Of a stretch of 55,507 nt of DNA, positions 24,465 through 32,619 are shown in pieces. A program made the translations under genes and the position numbers. The notes under the pieces are model-generated. The model was given only the letters and a program-made list of their open reading frames with translations. It made no database searches and was not told the DNA's origin. The stretch comes from Anaerolineaceae bacterium (GTDB taxonomy: Bacteria > Chloroflexota > Anaerolineae > Aggregatilineales > Phototrophicaceae): contig WGMX01000051.1 of NCBI GenBank assembly GCA_016124855.1, positions 1 through 55,507 on the forward strand, given 5' to 3'. The first letter of the stretch is position 1. Each line of letters begins with the position of its first letter.

Positions 24465-25928
24465 ATGCTGAATACAACGGTTAGAGCAAAAATAGGCGTT
24501 TTCGGAATTGGTTTGGCGGCGTATTGGCCGCAGTTTGAAGGGTTAAAAGAGCGGCTGGAAGGTTATCAACGGGAAGTCGAGCGCAAAATCACGGCGATGA
24601 ATGCCGAGGTGATTTCAGCAGGTTTGGTGGATAATGCTCCAGCAGCGCAGCAGGCAGGTGAACTGTTCGCCAGCCACAATGTCGATTTGATCGTGTGCTA
24701 CGTCGGCACTTATGCCACCTCATCACAGGTATTACCGGCTGTGCAGCGTCGCAAAGCGCCGGTGTTGATTTTGAACCTGCAACCGTCAGCGGCGATGGAT
24801 TATCCCAACACCGATACTGGCGAATGGCTGGCGAACTGCTGCGCCTGCTGTGTTCCGGAAATCTCCAACGCTTTTGCCCGCAGCCGGATTCAATTTAATG
24901 TGGTGTCAGGATTGTTGGGTGAGATTGACGGTCACGACCACGCTAACCAATACGCGATTCGCGCATGGCAGCAAATCGAAGAATGGGTGACGGCGGCGCG
25001 TATCTTACGCGAGTTGAGCTACAGCCGCATCGGGTTTTTGGGACATACCTACCCCGGAATGCTCGATATGTATTCTGACTTTACGATGCATCACGCCCAG
25101 CTCGGCGCACACATCGAAGTGCTGGAAATGGATGACCTGCAAAAGCGCGTCAAGGCGGCAAGTGAGCAGACTATCAACAACAAGATTGAGGAGATTCGCA
25201 GTCACTTCCAGTTCGTCGGCAAAGGTAAAGATAAAATTTCGCAGGATGTGACACCCGAAGCACTGCGTTGGTCGGCGCAGGTGGCCTGCGGCCTCGATCA
25301 ACTGGTGGCGGATTTCGACCTCAACGGCTTGACTTATTACTATCGCGGTTTGGACGGCAACGAATTCGAAGAACTGGGCGCGGGTTTGATTGTCGGCAAT
25401 TCTTTGCTGACGGCGAGAGGCATTCCAGCATCCGGTGAAGGTGACCTGAAAACTTGTATCGCTATGTTGATTATGGATCGGTTGGGCGCAGGTGGCTCAT
25501 ACACCGAGTTTTACGGCATGGATTTCGAAGAAGACTTTATCTTGATGGGACACGACGGCCCCGGTCATATCGCTATCTCGGATGGCAGGCCGATGCTGCG
25601 CGGGTTGGGCTTGTTTCATGGTAAGCGTGGTTACGGTCTATCAGTCGAAATGCATGTCAAGCGCGGGCCGATTACCATCCTCGGTCTAACGCAAACCGCC
25701 GAGGGAAATCTCAAGCTGCTGGCGGCAGAAGGCGAGTCGATTGCTGGTTCGACCATGCAAATCGGCAACACCAACTCACGGTTGAAGTTCAAACTTGATC
25801 CGGCGGAGTTCATGAACCGCTGGTGTGATTTTGGCCCGACGCATCATGTGGCTTTAGGTGTGGGCAAACAGACCGGTAAAATAAAGAAGTTGGCGCGTTT
25901 GTTGCAATTGGAGCTGGCGGTTATTTAG
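24465..25928 (+). CDS. L-fucose/L-arabinose isomerase family protein
   Basis: This 487-residue enzyme belongs to the L-arabinose/L-fucose isomerase superfamily. These convert aldoses to ketoses with a divalent metal. Likely metal or catalytic positions are E325 (GEGDLK), E355/E356, H363 or H368 (LMGHDGPGH) and H460/H461 (THHVALG), which match the Glu-Glu-His-His arrangement of AraA. AAGGA lies 10 bases before ATG 24465; an upstream in-frame ATG extends into the SGNH gene and is rejected. It lies 13 bases after that gene and before an L-rhamnose mutarotase, so it may convert L-rhamnose or L-fucose in place of the usual RhaA/FucI. That substrate is inferred. No kinase or aldolase for the next steps is in the window. 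Confidence 0.85.
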   Translation: MLNTTVRAKIGVFGIGLAAYWPQFEGLKERLEGYQREVERKITAMNAEVISAGLVDNAPAAQQAGELFASHNVDLIVCYVGTYATSSQVLPAVQRRKAPVLILNLQPSAAMDYPNTDTGEWLANCCACCVPEISNAFARSRIQFNVVSGLLGEIDGHDHANQYAIRAWQQIEEWVTAARILRELSYSRIGFLGHTYPGMLDMYSDFTMHHAQLGAHIEVLEMDDLQKRVKAASEQTINNKIEEIRSHFQFVGKGKDKISQDVTPEALRWSAQVACGLDQLVADFDLNGLTYYYRGLDGNEFEELGAGLIVGNSLLTARGIPASGEGDLKTCIAMLIMDRLGAGGSYTEFYGMDFEEDFILMGHDGPGHIAISDGRPMLRGLGLFHGKRGYGLSVEMHVKRGPITILGLTQTAEGNLKLLAAEGESIAGSTMQIGNTNSRLKFKLDPAEFMNRWCDFGPTHHVALGVGKQTGKIKKLARLLQLELAVI

Positions 25929-25945
25929 CGATATAAGTATAAAGT

Positions 25946-25969
25946 GGGAGCACACATAGGTGCTCCCCC
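25946..25969. repeat. Palindromic repeat, GGGAGCAC hairpin
   Basis: GGGAGCAC (25946-25953) pairs with GTGCTCCC (25960-25967), identical to 292-313. It lies between the isomerase and mutarotase genes, inside the presumed operon. Confidence 0.8.
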
Positions 25970-26015
25970 ACAGAGAACATTTTAAGAGCGATTAATACAT
26001 TTAGGAAAAAATATC

Positions 26016-26336
26016 ATGCAACGAGTAGGATTCATTTTCAAAATTAAGCAAGATCGGATTGAGGAATATAAGAAGCATCACGCTGCGGTTTGGCCGGACA
26101 TGCTGGATGCGCTGCGCCGGCATGGATGGCACAACTACAGCATCTTCTTGCGACCGGATGGGTTGCTCTTCGGTTACTACGAAGCGGCGGAAAGCCCCCA
26201 AGCCTCCGAAGCGGGCATGGCAAAAGAAGCCATCAACCTCAAGTGGCAGGAATTTATGGGGCCGTTCTTCGAGTCGATTACCGGTAGGCCGGACGAAAAT
26301 ATGCAAAAATTAGAGGAAGTGTTCCATCTGGATTAA
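26016..26336 (+). CDS. rhaM: L-rhamnose mutarotase
   Basis: This 106-residue protein is the length of RhaM/YiiL. It has H21-H22 followed by AVWP; H22 matches the catalytic His of the E. coli enzyme in my recollection. GLLFGYYEA and an end with FHLD also fit the family. It interconverts alpha- and beta-L-rhamnose (some also fucose) so the isomerase gets the right anomer. AGGAAAA precedes ATG 26016. It is the last gene of the CUT2 operon before a clear terminator. This gene is the strongest clue that the operon handles L-rhamnose or a similar 6-deoxyhexose. Confidence 0.9.
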   Translation: MQRVGFIFKIKQDRIEEYKKHHAAVWPDMLDALRRHGWHNYSIFLRPDGLLFGYYEAAESPQASEAGMAKEAINLKWQEFMGPFFESITGRPDENMQKLEEVFHLD

Positions 26337-26361
26337 GTGGGTTCGATCAATAGATATCTCT

Positions 26362-26394
26362 AAAAAGCGCCTCTTTCGGGTGCTTTTTTATTTT
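26362..26394 (+). terminator. Rho-independent terminator after the mutarotase gene
   Basis: AAAAAGCGCC (26362-26371) pairs with GGTGCTTTTT (26379-26388) with one G-T pair and a 7-base loop, followed by TATTTT. It is 25 bases after the stop and ends the CUT2 operon. Confidence 0.85.
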
Positions 26395-26529
26395 CTACCG
26401 ACGGTAAAACGCGCACCTTTTTTGACCAGCCCCTACAGATTGGGTGACACAAATCCCTATAAATGTCTTATTATTACTTTTCATAGATAATGATAGAAAT
26501 ATTAGTTACATAATTAGGAGATGTTTATT

Positions 26530-27804
26530 ATGGAAATAAAAGGGAAGGTCATTGCAACAACCAATTATCGTAGTTTGCCCCTGATTGCTCCCGAGACTTT
26601 TGCCGGACAGCAAAAAGCCAATACCAACGTCAGCGTTAACGGAGTCACCAACGCGCTGGATGATCACGGTACAGAACATTTATGGTATCGCTGCGCATTG
26701 GCTGACGGAAATTTTTGGATACGGAGTGATCTCATTTCGTTTTCCATTCCCTCGATACTGGATCAACTGCCATTTGTGACGGCGGCGGAGATTCCTAACC
26801 CCAAGAAAATTGCCTTCACCGTTGTAGAACCGAGCCAAGATACGCTGTTGAAACAGGTCGGCGTGGCGCTTGCAGCGGGTGAGACATTGGATGCCGAAGA
26901 AATAAAGCTGATTATCGCCGCGCTCAAACGCTATGGCACACGCTTACGCAAAGAATGGACGGCAGCGAACTTACGCGAAGCGATCAGCATTTTGGATAAG
27001 CTGTTTTCCTATGGTGTGGTGATGCATGGCTCGGATGGCGGCGGTTGGTCGTTGAGTGAGATGCAGTTGGTTCAAAGGTCAATTGATCTGGTGGCATCCG
27101 GAACCGCAAGACATTTTCAGCGTTTATTTAATGTGGCAGACAATATGGATACGGTCGGATTTCGGCTGATGTTCGCGCCGTTACGGATTGTGCGCGTACC
27201 GATTGATGATGTGAACCCGAATCCGGTCATTGACCCTAAAACAGGGAAAAGTCCCAAGTGGTGGGCGCGGAATTCAAGAGGTTTTGAACTTTACCTCGGT
27301 AATTTGGCATTCACTGGCATGTCATTTAAATTTAGACCCGAAGATTTGATCGTTCACGAGACTTCGCATTGCCTCAACTTCCGTTATCGCCCACAGGGCA
27401 AGTTCTTGTATGACTTTTATACTTTAAAGGGTTCTTACACCATTCCGGCGGCAGAAACCTTTGACGGCAAGTCGGTAAAAACGAATTTCCTTGATTTTGA
27501 CGACGGTTACTCCACACGCCCACGCAGCAGCGATCATCCGGCAGAGGTGGTTACTGACGCCTTCACCAATGACTTTGTCAACGGCTATCAAGACAGCGTG
27601 AAAGGCGAGGCACGGCGCAGCCAAGTACGGGGGCTGATGAAGTTGGCGATTGAAAACCGTCTGAAAGAGTATGGCGCTGTCCGTGCGCGCGTGCGTGGTG
27701 AAAGCGATAAGACGCTCGAAGGACGATTGGCGATTCTGCTTGATTTCTTAGACGAAACAGAATTTGCTGACCTTAACCTATTCAGTGACAAAATAATGGC
27801 CTAG
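26530..27804 (+). CDS. Predicted zinc metallopeptidase with SH3-like N-terminus
   Basis: This 424-residue protein has an SH3b-like N-terminal segment (about 5-75), a helical middle, and HETSH at 276-280, a match to the zinc-binding HExxH; E339 in HPAEVVTDAF is a plausible third ligand. Such a layout suggests a zinc-dependent peptidase of an unnamed family. No signal peptide or transmembrane segment is seen. ATG 26530 is chosen because TAGGAG (26515-26520) abuts the earlier ATG at 26521 but is 9 bases from this one. The next gene is a GH25 muramidase with SH3 domains, and the pair may share a target. I do not recognise the family by name. Confidence 0.7.
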   Translation: MEIKGKVIATTNYRSLPLIAPETFAGQQKANTNVSVNGVTNALDDHGTEHLWYRCALADGNFWIRSDLISFSIPSILDQLPFVTAAEIPNPKKIAFTVVEPSQDTLLKQVGVALAAGETLDAEEIKLIIAALKRYGTRLRKEWTAANLREAISILDKLFSYGVVMHGSDGGGWSLSEMQLVQRSIDLVASGTARHFQRLFNVADNMDTVGFRLMFAPLRIVRVPIDDVNPNPVIDPKTGKSPKWWARNSRGFELYLGNLAFTGMSFKFRPEDLIVHETSHCLNFRYRPQGKFLYDFYTLKGSYTIPAAETFDGKSVKTNFLDFDDGYSTRPRSSDHPAEVVTDAFTNDFVNGYQDSVKGEARRSQVRGLMKLAIENRLKEYGAVRARVRGESDKTLEGRLAILLDFLDETEFADLNLFSDKIMA

Positions 27805-27868
27805 GTTGATCTCTTTAGCTTTCTCCGCGCGGTTCAAAAAAATACTTTTTAAGTAAGGAGTGTGTGAA

Positions 27869-28945
27869 ATGGCACAGACCAGTGAATGCGATATTTCTCA
27901 TCACCAGAATACGAATATTAATTGGCAGCAAGTATTTCAATCCGGACAGCGATTCGCTTTCATCCGTGCCAGTTTAGTCGGCACGGAGACCAAGAAGCCC
28001 AGCCCCGACCGAAATTTTGAAAAGCATTGGGCAGCGGCACGGACAGTCAATGGTTTACTGCTGGGAACCTATCATTATTTTTTGCCTGTACCGGATATAA
28101 GAGAACAAATCGAGTTTTTTGTGAGTATGGTTGGTAACCGTAAAGTCGATTTGCCTATGGCGTTGGACTTTGAAAACAGCCTCGGCGTCGATAAAGAAAC
28201 GACCAGCCGCGCGATTGCTGATGGGCTGCAACTACTCGAAGATAAAATCGGCTATCGCCCGATCATTTACACGGGCTCAAGCTGGTGGAACAGCCATACG
28301 GTCGCATCGCCGCGTTGGTCACAACATGACTTATGGATCGCCAATTATGGCAACCCCGCACCGGTACTACCGCGTGATTGGATCAATTGGCGTTTTTGGC
28401 AGTGGACAGAGAAAGGCTCCGTTGCGGGTATGCCCGGATTGGTTGATGTCGATTGGTTTAACGGCGACGAAACCCAACTGAAGTTATATGCGGCTTCTCA
28501 TACCACTTCTAAGCCTCCATCACCTCAGCCGGATTCCGGTTACAGAGTAGAAGTGCTTTCAACAGTGAATATTCGCAAAGGGCCGGGTACAAACTTTGAC
28601 ATCGTTGGAAGCCTCAAGACTGGCAGCCAATCGGCTGTACTTGATGTGGCAGGGAACGACATCTGGGCGCAAATTGGCACGAACCGTTGGGCGGCTTATG
28701 TCACTGGTGGGCAGCAGTTGTGTGTGTTCAAGGCTGGCACTCCCGCCCAAATTATTGTGGCGGTGACCCGGATGAATGTGCGCTTTGGCCCAAGTGTATC
28801 CACCGCTGATGTAGGGGATTTGTTGAAGGATACCGTGCTTAACGTGTCTGATCTCAGCGGTACCGACGTTTGGATCAAAATTGGGGACGAGCGCTGGGCG
28901 GCTTTCGCCAAGGACAGTATGCGGTTTATGAAATGGCTGGCCTGA
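27869..28945 (+). CDS. GH25 muramidase with two SH3-type domains
   Basis: Residues 1-215 (of 358) form a GH25 lysozyme domain: ECDISHHQ at the start, MALDFEN with the catalytic D-x-E, YTGSSWW, WQW and a VDVDWFNG ending. GH25 enzymes cut the glycan of peptidoglycan. Two C-terminal SH3-type domains (about 222-290 and 295-355, each with a VNIRKGPG or MNVRFGPS opening) bind cell-wall or ligand. ATG 27869 has AAGGAG 8 bases before it; the upstream GTG is rejected. No signal peptide, so export would need another route (lysis, or a dedicated path), or the enzyme acts inside the cell or after release. It is 64 bp after the zinc peptidase gene and convergent with the AraC gene. Confidence 0.92.
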   Translation: MAQTSECDISHHQNTNINWQQVFQSGQRFAFIRASLVGTETKKPSPDRNFEKHWAAARTVNGLLLGTYHYFLPVPDIREQIEFFVSMVGNRKVDLPMALDFENSLGVDKETTSRAIADGLQLLEDKIGYRPIIYTGSSWWNSHTVASPRWSQHDLWIANYGNPAPVLPRDWINWRFWQWTEKGSVAGMPGLVDVDWFNGDETQLKLYAASHTTSKPPSPQPDSGYRVEVLSTVNIRKGPGTNFDIVGSLKTGSQSAVLDVAGNDIWAQIGTNRWAAYVTGGQQLCVFKAGTPAQIIVAVTRMNVRFGPSVSTADVGDLLKDTVLNVSDLSGTDVWIKIGDERWAAFAKDSMRFMKWLA

Positions 28946-28953
28946 TTCAGCCG

Positions 28954-29856
28954 TCAACAATCGCGGTATTTTTGGCGATATTCGCGCGGACTTACCCCGA
29001 AGTGATGTCGGAAGCGGCGCGAGAAATAACCGGGATCTTCCCAGCCGACATCCGCACCAATACAGTTGATGGAGGATTCACTGTGCAGCAATAGCTGTGC
29101 TGCCCGCTGCGCCCGCATCGCTGATAAATAGGACAGTGGTGAATTCCCCATCTCCTGCTTAAACAGCCGGATATAGTATGGCGTAGTGAGACCGAACTCA
29201 GCGCTGAGTTGAGAAATTGACCAATTGTGCGCCAGATTTTCTGAAAACAGGAGCAGCGTTTTTTCAACAACTGATGAATGCTCGGGCGGCGCGATGGTCG
29301 TCGAAGTATGAATGTTGCTGGAAACACAATCAGCAACCTCTGCTAAAAATGTGGTCAGGCGACCAATCTGATGGATTCGAGCTTCGGGCGATTCCTGTGC
29401 TTCAATTTCTTGGAGCGTAAAGAAGGCTTTGCTAGAGCGCACAATTTCGTTTGAATCAAAATAAAAAATGGGAATACGATTATGGGTGGAGGAAATAGCA
29501 TTTTTCCACAACATTTCGTGAAGAATGGGATTATCCTTCATCCATGCCAATTCGTGATCAAATAAGCGGTTGTCTATGGCACAGACGTTGACCAGCATTG
29601 TGTCACAATCGAAGTAACCATGCCAGACACCGGGTTGTATGACAAAGAAAGCGCCCGGTCGGAGCTGCACATCGCCATAAGGCGTGGCTTGAGTTCCTGT
29701 CCCCGCAGTGATGAGCACAATTTCAACAAAGTCGTGATCATGTACGTTGTTGACGTGGTCGCCAATCACTTGATGGCGATAAATGGCATACGGCGCTTGG
29801 CGATTGAGAAATATTTTGTTGTAGGTTAGATGTTGTATTTTGTAAGTGTGGTTCAT
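28954..29856 (-). CDS. AraC-family transcriptional regulator
   Basis: This 300-residue regulator has an N-terminal cupin-like sensor (about 20-150, with HDFVEIVLITAG and GAFFVIQPGVWH) and a C-terminal double helix-turn-helix (about 195-300, with WSISQLSAEFGL and PGYFSRRFRHHFG). Members usually activate sugar operons when the cupin binds the sugar. It is divergent from a CUT1 transporter and rhamnosidase operon and very likely controls it, probably in response to L-rhamnose or a rhamnoside (inference). ATG 29856 has no strong ribosome site. Its stop is 8 bases from the end of the GH25 gene on the other strand. Confidence 0.92.
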   Translation of the reverse strand: MNHTYKIQHLTYNKIFLNRQAPYAIYRHQVIGDHVNNVHDHDFVEIVLITAGTGTQATPYGDVQLRPGAFFVIQPGVWHGYFDCDTMLVNVCAIDNRLFDHELAWMKDNPILHEMLWKNAISSTHNRIPIFYFDSNEIVRSSKAFFTLQEIEAQESPEARIHQIGRLTTFLAEVADCVSSNIHTSTTIAPPEHSSVVEKTLLLFSENLAHNWSISQLSAEFGLTTPYYIRLFKQEMGNSPLSYLSAMRAQRAAQLLLHSESSINCIGADVGWEDPGYFSRRFRHHFGVSPREYRQKYRDC

Positions 29857-30118
29857 TTAGGTTGTTAAAGGACTAAACTTCTAAAAAGTCAATTTTGTCC
29901 AATTATACCTCTAAATGCCGCAACTTATGCACACCCCTATTTTTCGATGACATTGTACACTTGCGTTAATTTCCGACTATGCTTCGGCGGATGTTTTGTC
30001 GGGAACGCTATGAAAGCATTCGTAAGCCATCATAAATGAGTGAAAGGATCAAATTGCAGCGAATTGCACATCTGAAATATCAAATCCGCTTGTAAATAAT
30101 TGTTTAAAGGATACTGAT

Positions 30119-31594
30119 ATGACTAAAAATAAAGCCTTCAAATATTCCCTCCTCCTTGTTCTCGTGATGTTAGTATTTAGCAGTTTGTCTGTCAGCCTTG
30201 CACAGGATAAGCAGCTTTCTGGCGAACTGAGCGTTTATCTGAACGCTTATTATGATCCGGCAGTCGATAAAGATACTGCTGATCTCATGACGAGCATCGC
30301 CCAGAAATATATGGACGATCATCCCGGTGTGACCATAAAATTGGTAGAAGCCCTCCCTGCTGGTCAGGATGTCGAGGCTTATCTAGCTGCCCGTATGGCG
30401 GCTGATCAGTCCCCGGACATCATGTGGCAGCAGTTTGGTACACGTAATGTGCGCGGCAAGACATGGTGGGTTCCACTGAATGATTATCTCGCTAAGCCGA
30501 ATCCCTATATTGCCGAAGGTACACCCGGTCATGACAAATGGTCAGACTCACTGCCAGACTATGTATTAGCGCAAACCCAAGCGGCTGACGGCAACTGGTA
30601 TCAAGTTTCGTTGGACTGGGTTGAAACCGGTTTGTTCTACAACAAAGACCTGTTCGCTCAGGCAGGTGTTGATCCCAAGAATTGGACGAGCTGGGGCAAG
30701 TTCATCGGTGATATGAAGACCATCAAAGAAAAGACCGGCGCTGATGGTTTGGGCGCTTTTGTCAAACAAGGTGACTGGTCGAACTGGTTCTGGGCCGACG
30801 ATCTGTTCCTGACAGTGACATGGGCGGACATCGCCAACGACATTTATATGGAGAAGTATAACGATAAGAACCGTCCTTGGCGGCAGTTGAACCCCGAAGA
30901 AGTCGCCAAGGCTGTCCTTGATGGTAAGCTGGTCGCGACTGATCCCCGTATGGATAATTACCTCAAACTGTCCAAGGATTTCGTCAGTGTTCTGCCCGCC
31001 GACTACAACGGTATCGCCAGCCTAGACGATTTAGATCAGGTCTTTTTCAGCGGTCAATTAGGCGCTTACTGGACGGGTACATGGAAGAACAAGTTGTTCA
31101 CCAAGTCGGTTCCGTTTGATTATGGTGTGACTTATATCCCCGGCTTCACCAAAGACGATGCACCCGCGGCACAAGGTACAGCCTACCGCGTCGGTGGCCC
31201 CAGCAGCGCTGGTCAGTACGGTATTGCTCAGTCGGCAGTCAAGGCTGGCAAGTTGGATTTGGCGGTCGATTTCCTGCAATATCTGTCTGCACCACAAAAC
31301 TTTGGCCCATTAGCGCAAAGCTACGGTGGTTTCGTGCCAATGGTCAAGGGGACAGAAGTCGGTTCAGTCATGAGCGGCTTCCTTGATGTCGCCGCGCTAC
31401 CGGAACGCCTCTTTAACGATCCTGATAACCGCTTGGATCTCGCCGCGCGCGATCCATGGATTAACGCCATGCAAGCGTACTTCCTTGGTCAAGCGGACGA
31501 AGCCACGACCTTAACCACCCTCCAAGGCATTTGGATGGACGGAGCCAAACGGTTGTGCGCTGACCAGAAGTATGATTGGTGTCCAGCATCATAA
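30119..31594 (+). CDS. Extracellular sugar-binding protein (SBP_bac_1, CUT1)
   Basis: This 491-residue oligosaccharide-binding protein carries a signal peptide at residues 1-28 (ending SLA|QD) with no lipobox cysteine. The mature part begins with a LSGELSVYLNAYYD strand and has the alternating alpha/beta pattern of MalE-like proteins. AAAGGA lies 7 bases before ATG 30119. It is the first gene of a transporter and glycosidase run, divergent from the AraC gene. The four hydrolase genes downstream suggest it binds a rhamnose-containing oligosaccharide or glycoside (inference). A terminator-like hairpin separates it from the permeases, as in other such operons, so it should be made in excess. Confidence 0.9.
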   Translation: MTKNKAFKYSLLLVLVMLVFSSLSVSLAQDKQLSGELSVYLNAYYDPAVDKDTADLMTSIAQKYMDDHPGVTIKLVEALPAGQDVEAYLAARMAADQSPDIMWQQFGTRNVRGKTWWVPLNDYLAKPNPYIAEGTPGHDKWSDSLPDYVLAQTQAADGNWYQVSLDWVETGLFYNKDLFAQAGVDPKNWTSWGKFIGDMKTIKEKTGADGLGAFVKQGDWSNWFWADDLFLTVTWADIANDIYMEKYNDKNRPWRQLNPEEVAKAVLDGKLVATDPRMDNYLKLSKDFVSVLPADYNGIASLDDLDQVFFSGQLGAYWTGTWKNKLFTKSVPFDYGVTYIPGFTKDDAPAAQGTAYRVGGPSSAGQYGIAQSAVKAGKLDLAVDFLQYLSAPQNFGPLAQSYGGFVPMVKGTEVGSVMSGFLDVAALPERLFNDPDNRLDLAARDPWINAMQAYFLGQADEATTLTTLQGIWMDGAKRLCADQKYDWCPAS

Positions 31595-31634
31595 CGCTCA
31601 ATCTCTTTCGACCTTGAGTTTATGAGACGCACAG

Positions 31635-31660
31635 GGGGCGGCAAGCGCTGCCCCTTTTTA
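31635..31660 (+). terminator. Terminator-like hairpin after the binding-protein gene
   Basis: GGGGCGGC (31635-31642) pairs with GCTGCCCC (31647-31654) with one G-T pair and an AAGC loop, then TTTTT. It lies between the binding protein and the first permease, and probably works as an attenuator. Confidence 0.75.
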
Positions 31661-31677
31661 TTATCTGGAGTATCTAT

Positions 31678-32619
31678 ATGGCAACTCAATCGACGCTTAC
31701 GAGCGACGCAAGTGCTGCCAGCAGACCAAAATCGCGGCTAATTCCGGTTTACATGCCCTATCTTTTTCTGCTGCCAGCCATCCTGCTTCTGGTTGCGTTT
31801 CGCTACTATCCTGCTTTTTCGGCGGTGTTTCATTCCTTCACTGATTGGAATGGAACAAGTACCGCTAATTTTGTTGGTTTAGATCAATATAAAGCGCTTG
31901 CTAACGATCCCATTTTCATTAAGTCTGTTATCAATATTGTCATCTACACAGCGCTGCGTACTTTCTTCTCGACGGTTATGGCTTTGCTTGGCGCCGAGTT
32001 GGTTTACAACTTACGCAGCTATGTCTCGCAGGGCATTTGGCGTATTGTTTTTACGCTGCCGCTCGTCATCCCTACGACGGTGGTGTTCCTCGTGTGGCGA
32101 CAGGTTTACGCTGCACGTTTGGGTCTGCTGAATAACATCCTTGCTGCTATAGGTTTAGGTGGACAGGCCAAGCCGTGGCTCGGTTTGCCGGACACCGCAT
32201 TGGGAGCGCTCATTCTGATTGGATTTCCGCTGGTATCGGGGTTTGGCTTCCTTGTGCTGCTCTCAGCCTTACAAAACTTACCGACTGAGGTGAATGATGC
32301 AGCGCTGATTGATGGCTGTACACGTCTGCGCCGGATATTCTCGATTGATATTCCCTCTATTCGCGGCCCATTAGCCCTTATTTTGATTTTGGGTATCAAC
32401 GCGGGGCTGCAAGAGTTCGCTCCCATGTTGGTGGTGACCAACGGAGGACCAGTGAATGCCACGCAATCCCCCGGTTTATACCTGTACCAACAAGCCTTTA
32501 CATACGGTAAGTTTGGCTATTCGACCGCTATCGGTACTGTGCTGATGCTTATGACACTTGCCTTCAGCATATTCATCTTACGGTCACGCTACAGGAGCGC
32601 ACATGATGTTGAAGTCTAA
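31678..32619 (+). CDS. Sugar ABC transporter permease, CUT1 (MalF-like)
   Basis: This 313-residue permease has six predicted transmembrane helices. The coupling loop reads EVNDAALIDGCTRLRRIF, then DIPS, a slightly altered EAA motif with Asn where Glu is usual. GGAG is 8 bases before ATG 31678. With the next gene it forms the channel for oligosaccharide uptake. The final part overlaps the start of the next permease gene by about 14 bases, so the two are translated together. No ATPase lies in the operon; one encoded elsewhere must serve it. Confidence 0.92.
   Translation: MATQSTLTSDASAASRPKSRLIPVYMPYLFLLPAILLLVAFRYYPAFSAVFHSFTDWNGTSTANFVGLDQYKALANDPIFIKSVINIVIYTALRTFFSTVMALLGAELVYNLRSYVSQGIWRIVFTLPLVIPTTVVFLVWRQVYAARLGLLNNILAAIGLGGQAKPWLGLPDTALGALILIGFPLVSGFGFLVLLSALQNLPTEVNDAALIDGCTRLRRIFSIDIPSIRGPLALILILGINAGLQEFAPMLVVTNGGPVNATQSPGLYLYQQAFTYGKFGYSTAIGTVLMLMTLAFSIFILRSRYRSAHDVEV

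Noticed and set aside
26530..28945. Prophage lysis cassette
   Set aside because: A muramidase and a peptidase are present, but no holin, tail, integrase or terminase gene is nearby.
29953..29983. Promoter TTGTAC...TATGCT before the CUT1 binding-protein gene
   Set aside because: The spacer is 19 bases and both elements are weak, with no dyad between; an AraC-activated promoter may look like this, but I cannot support it.
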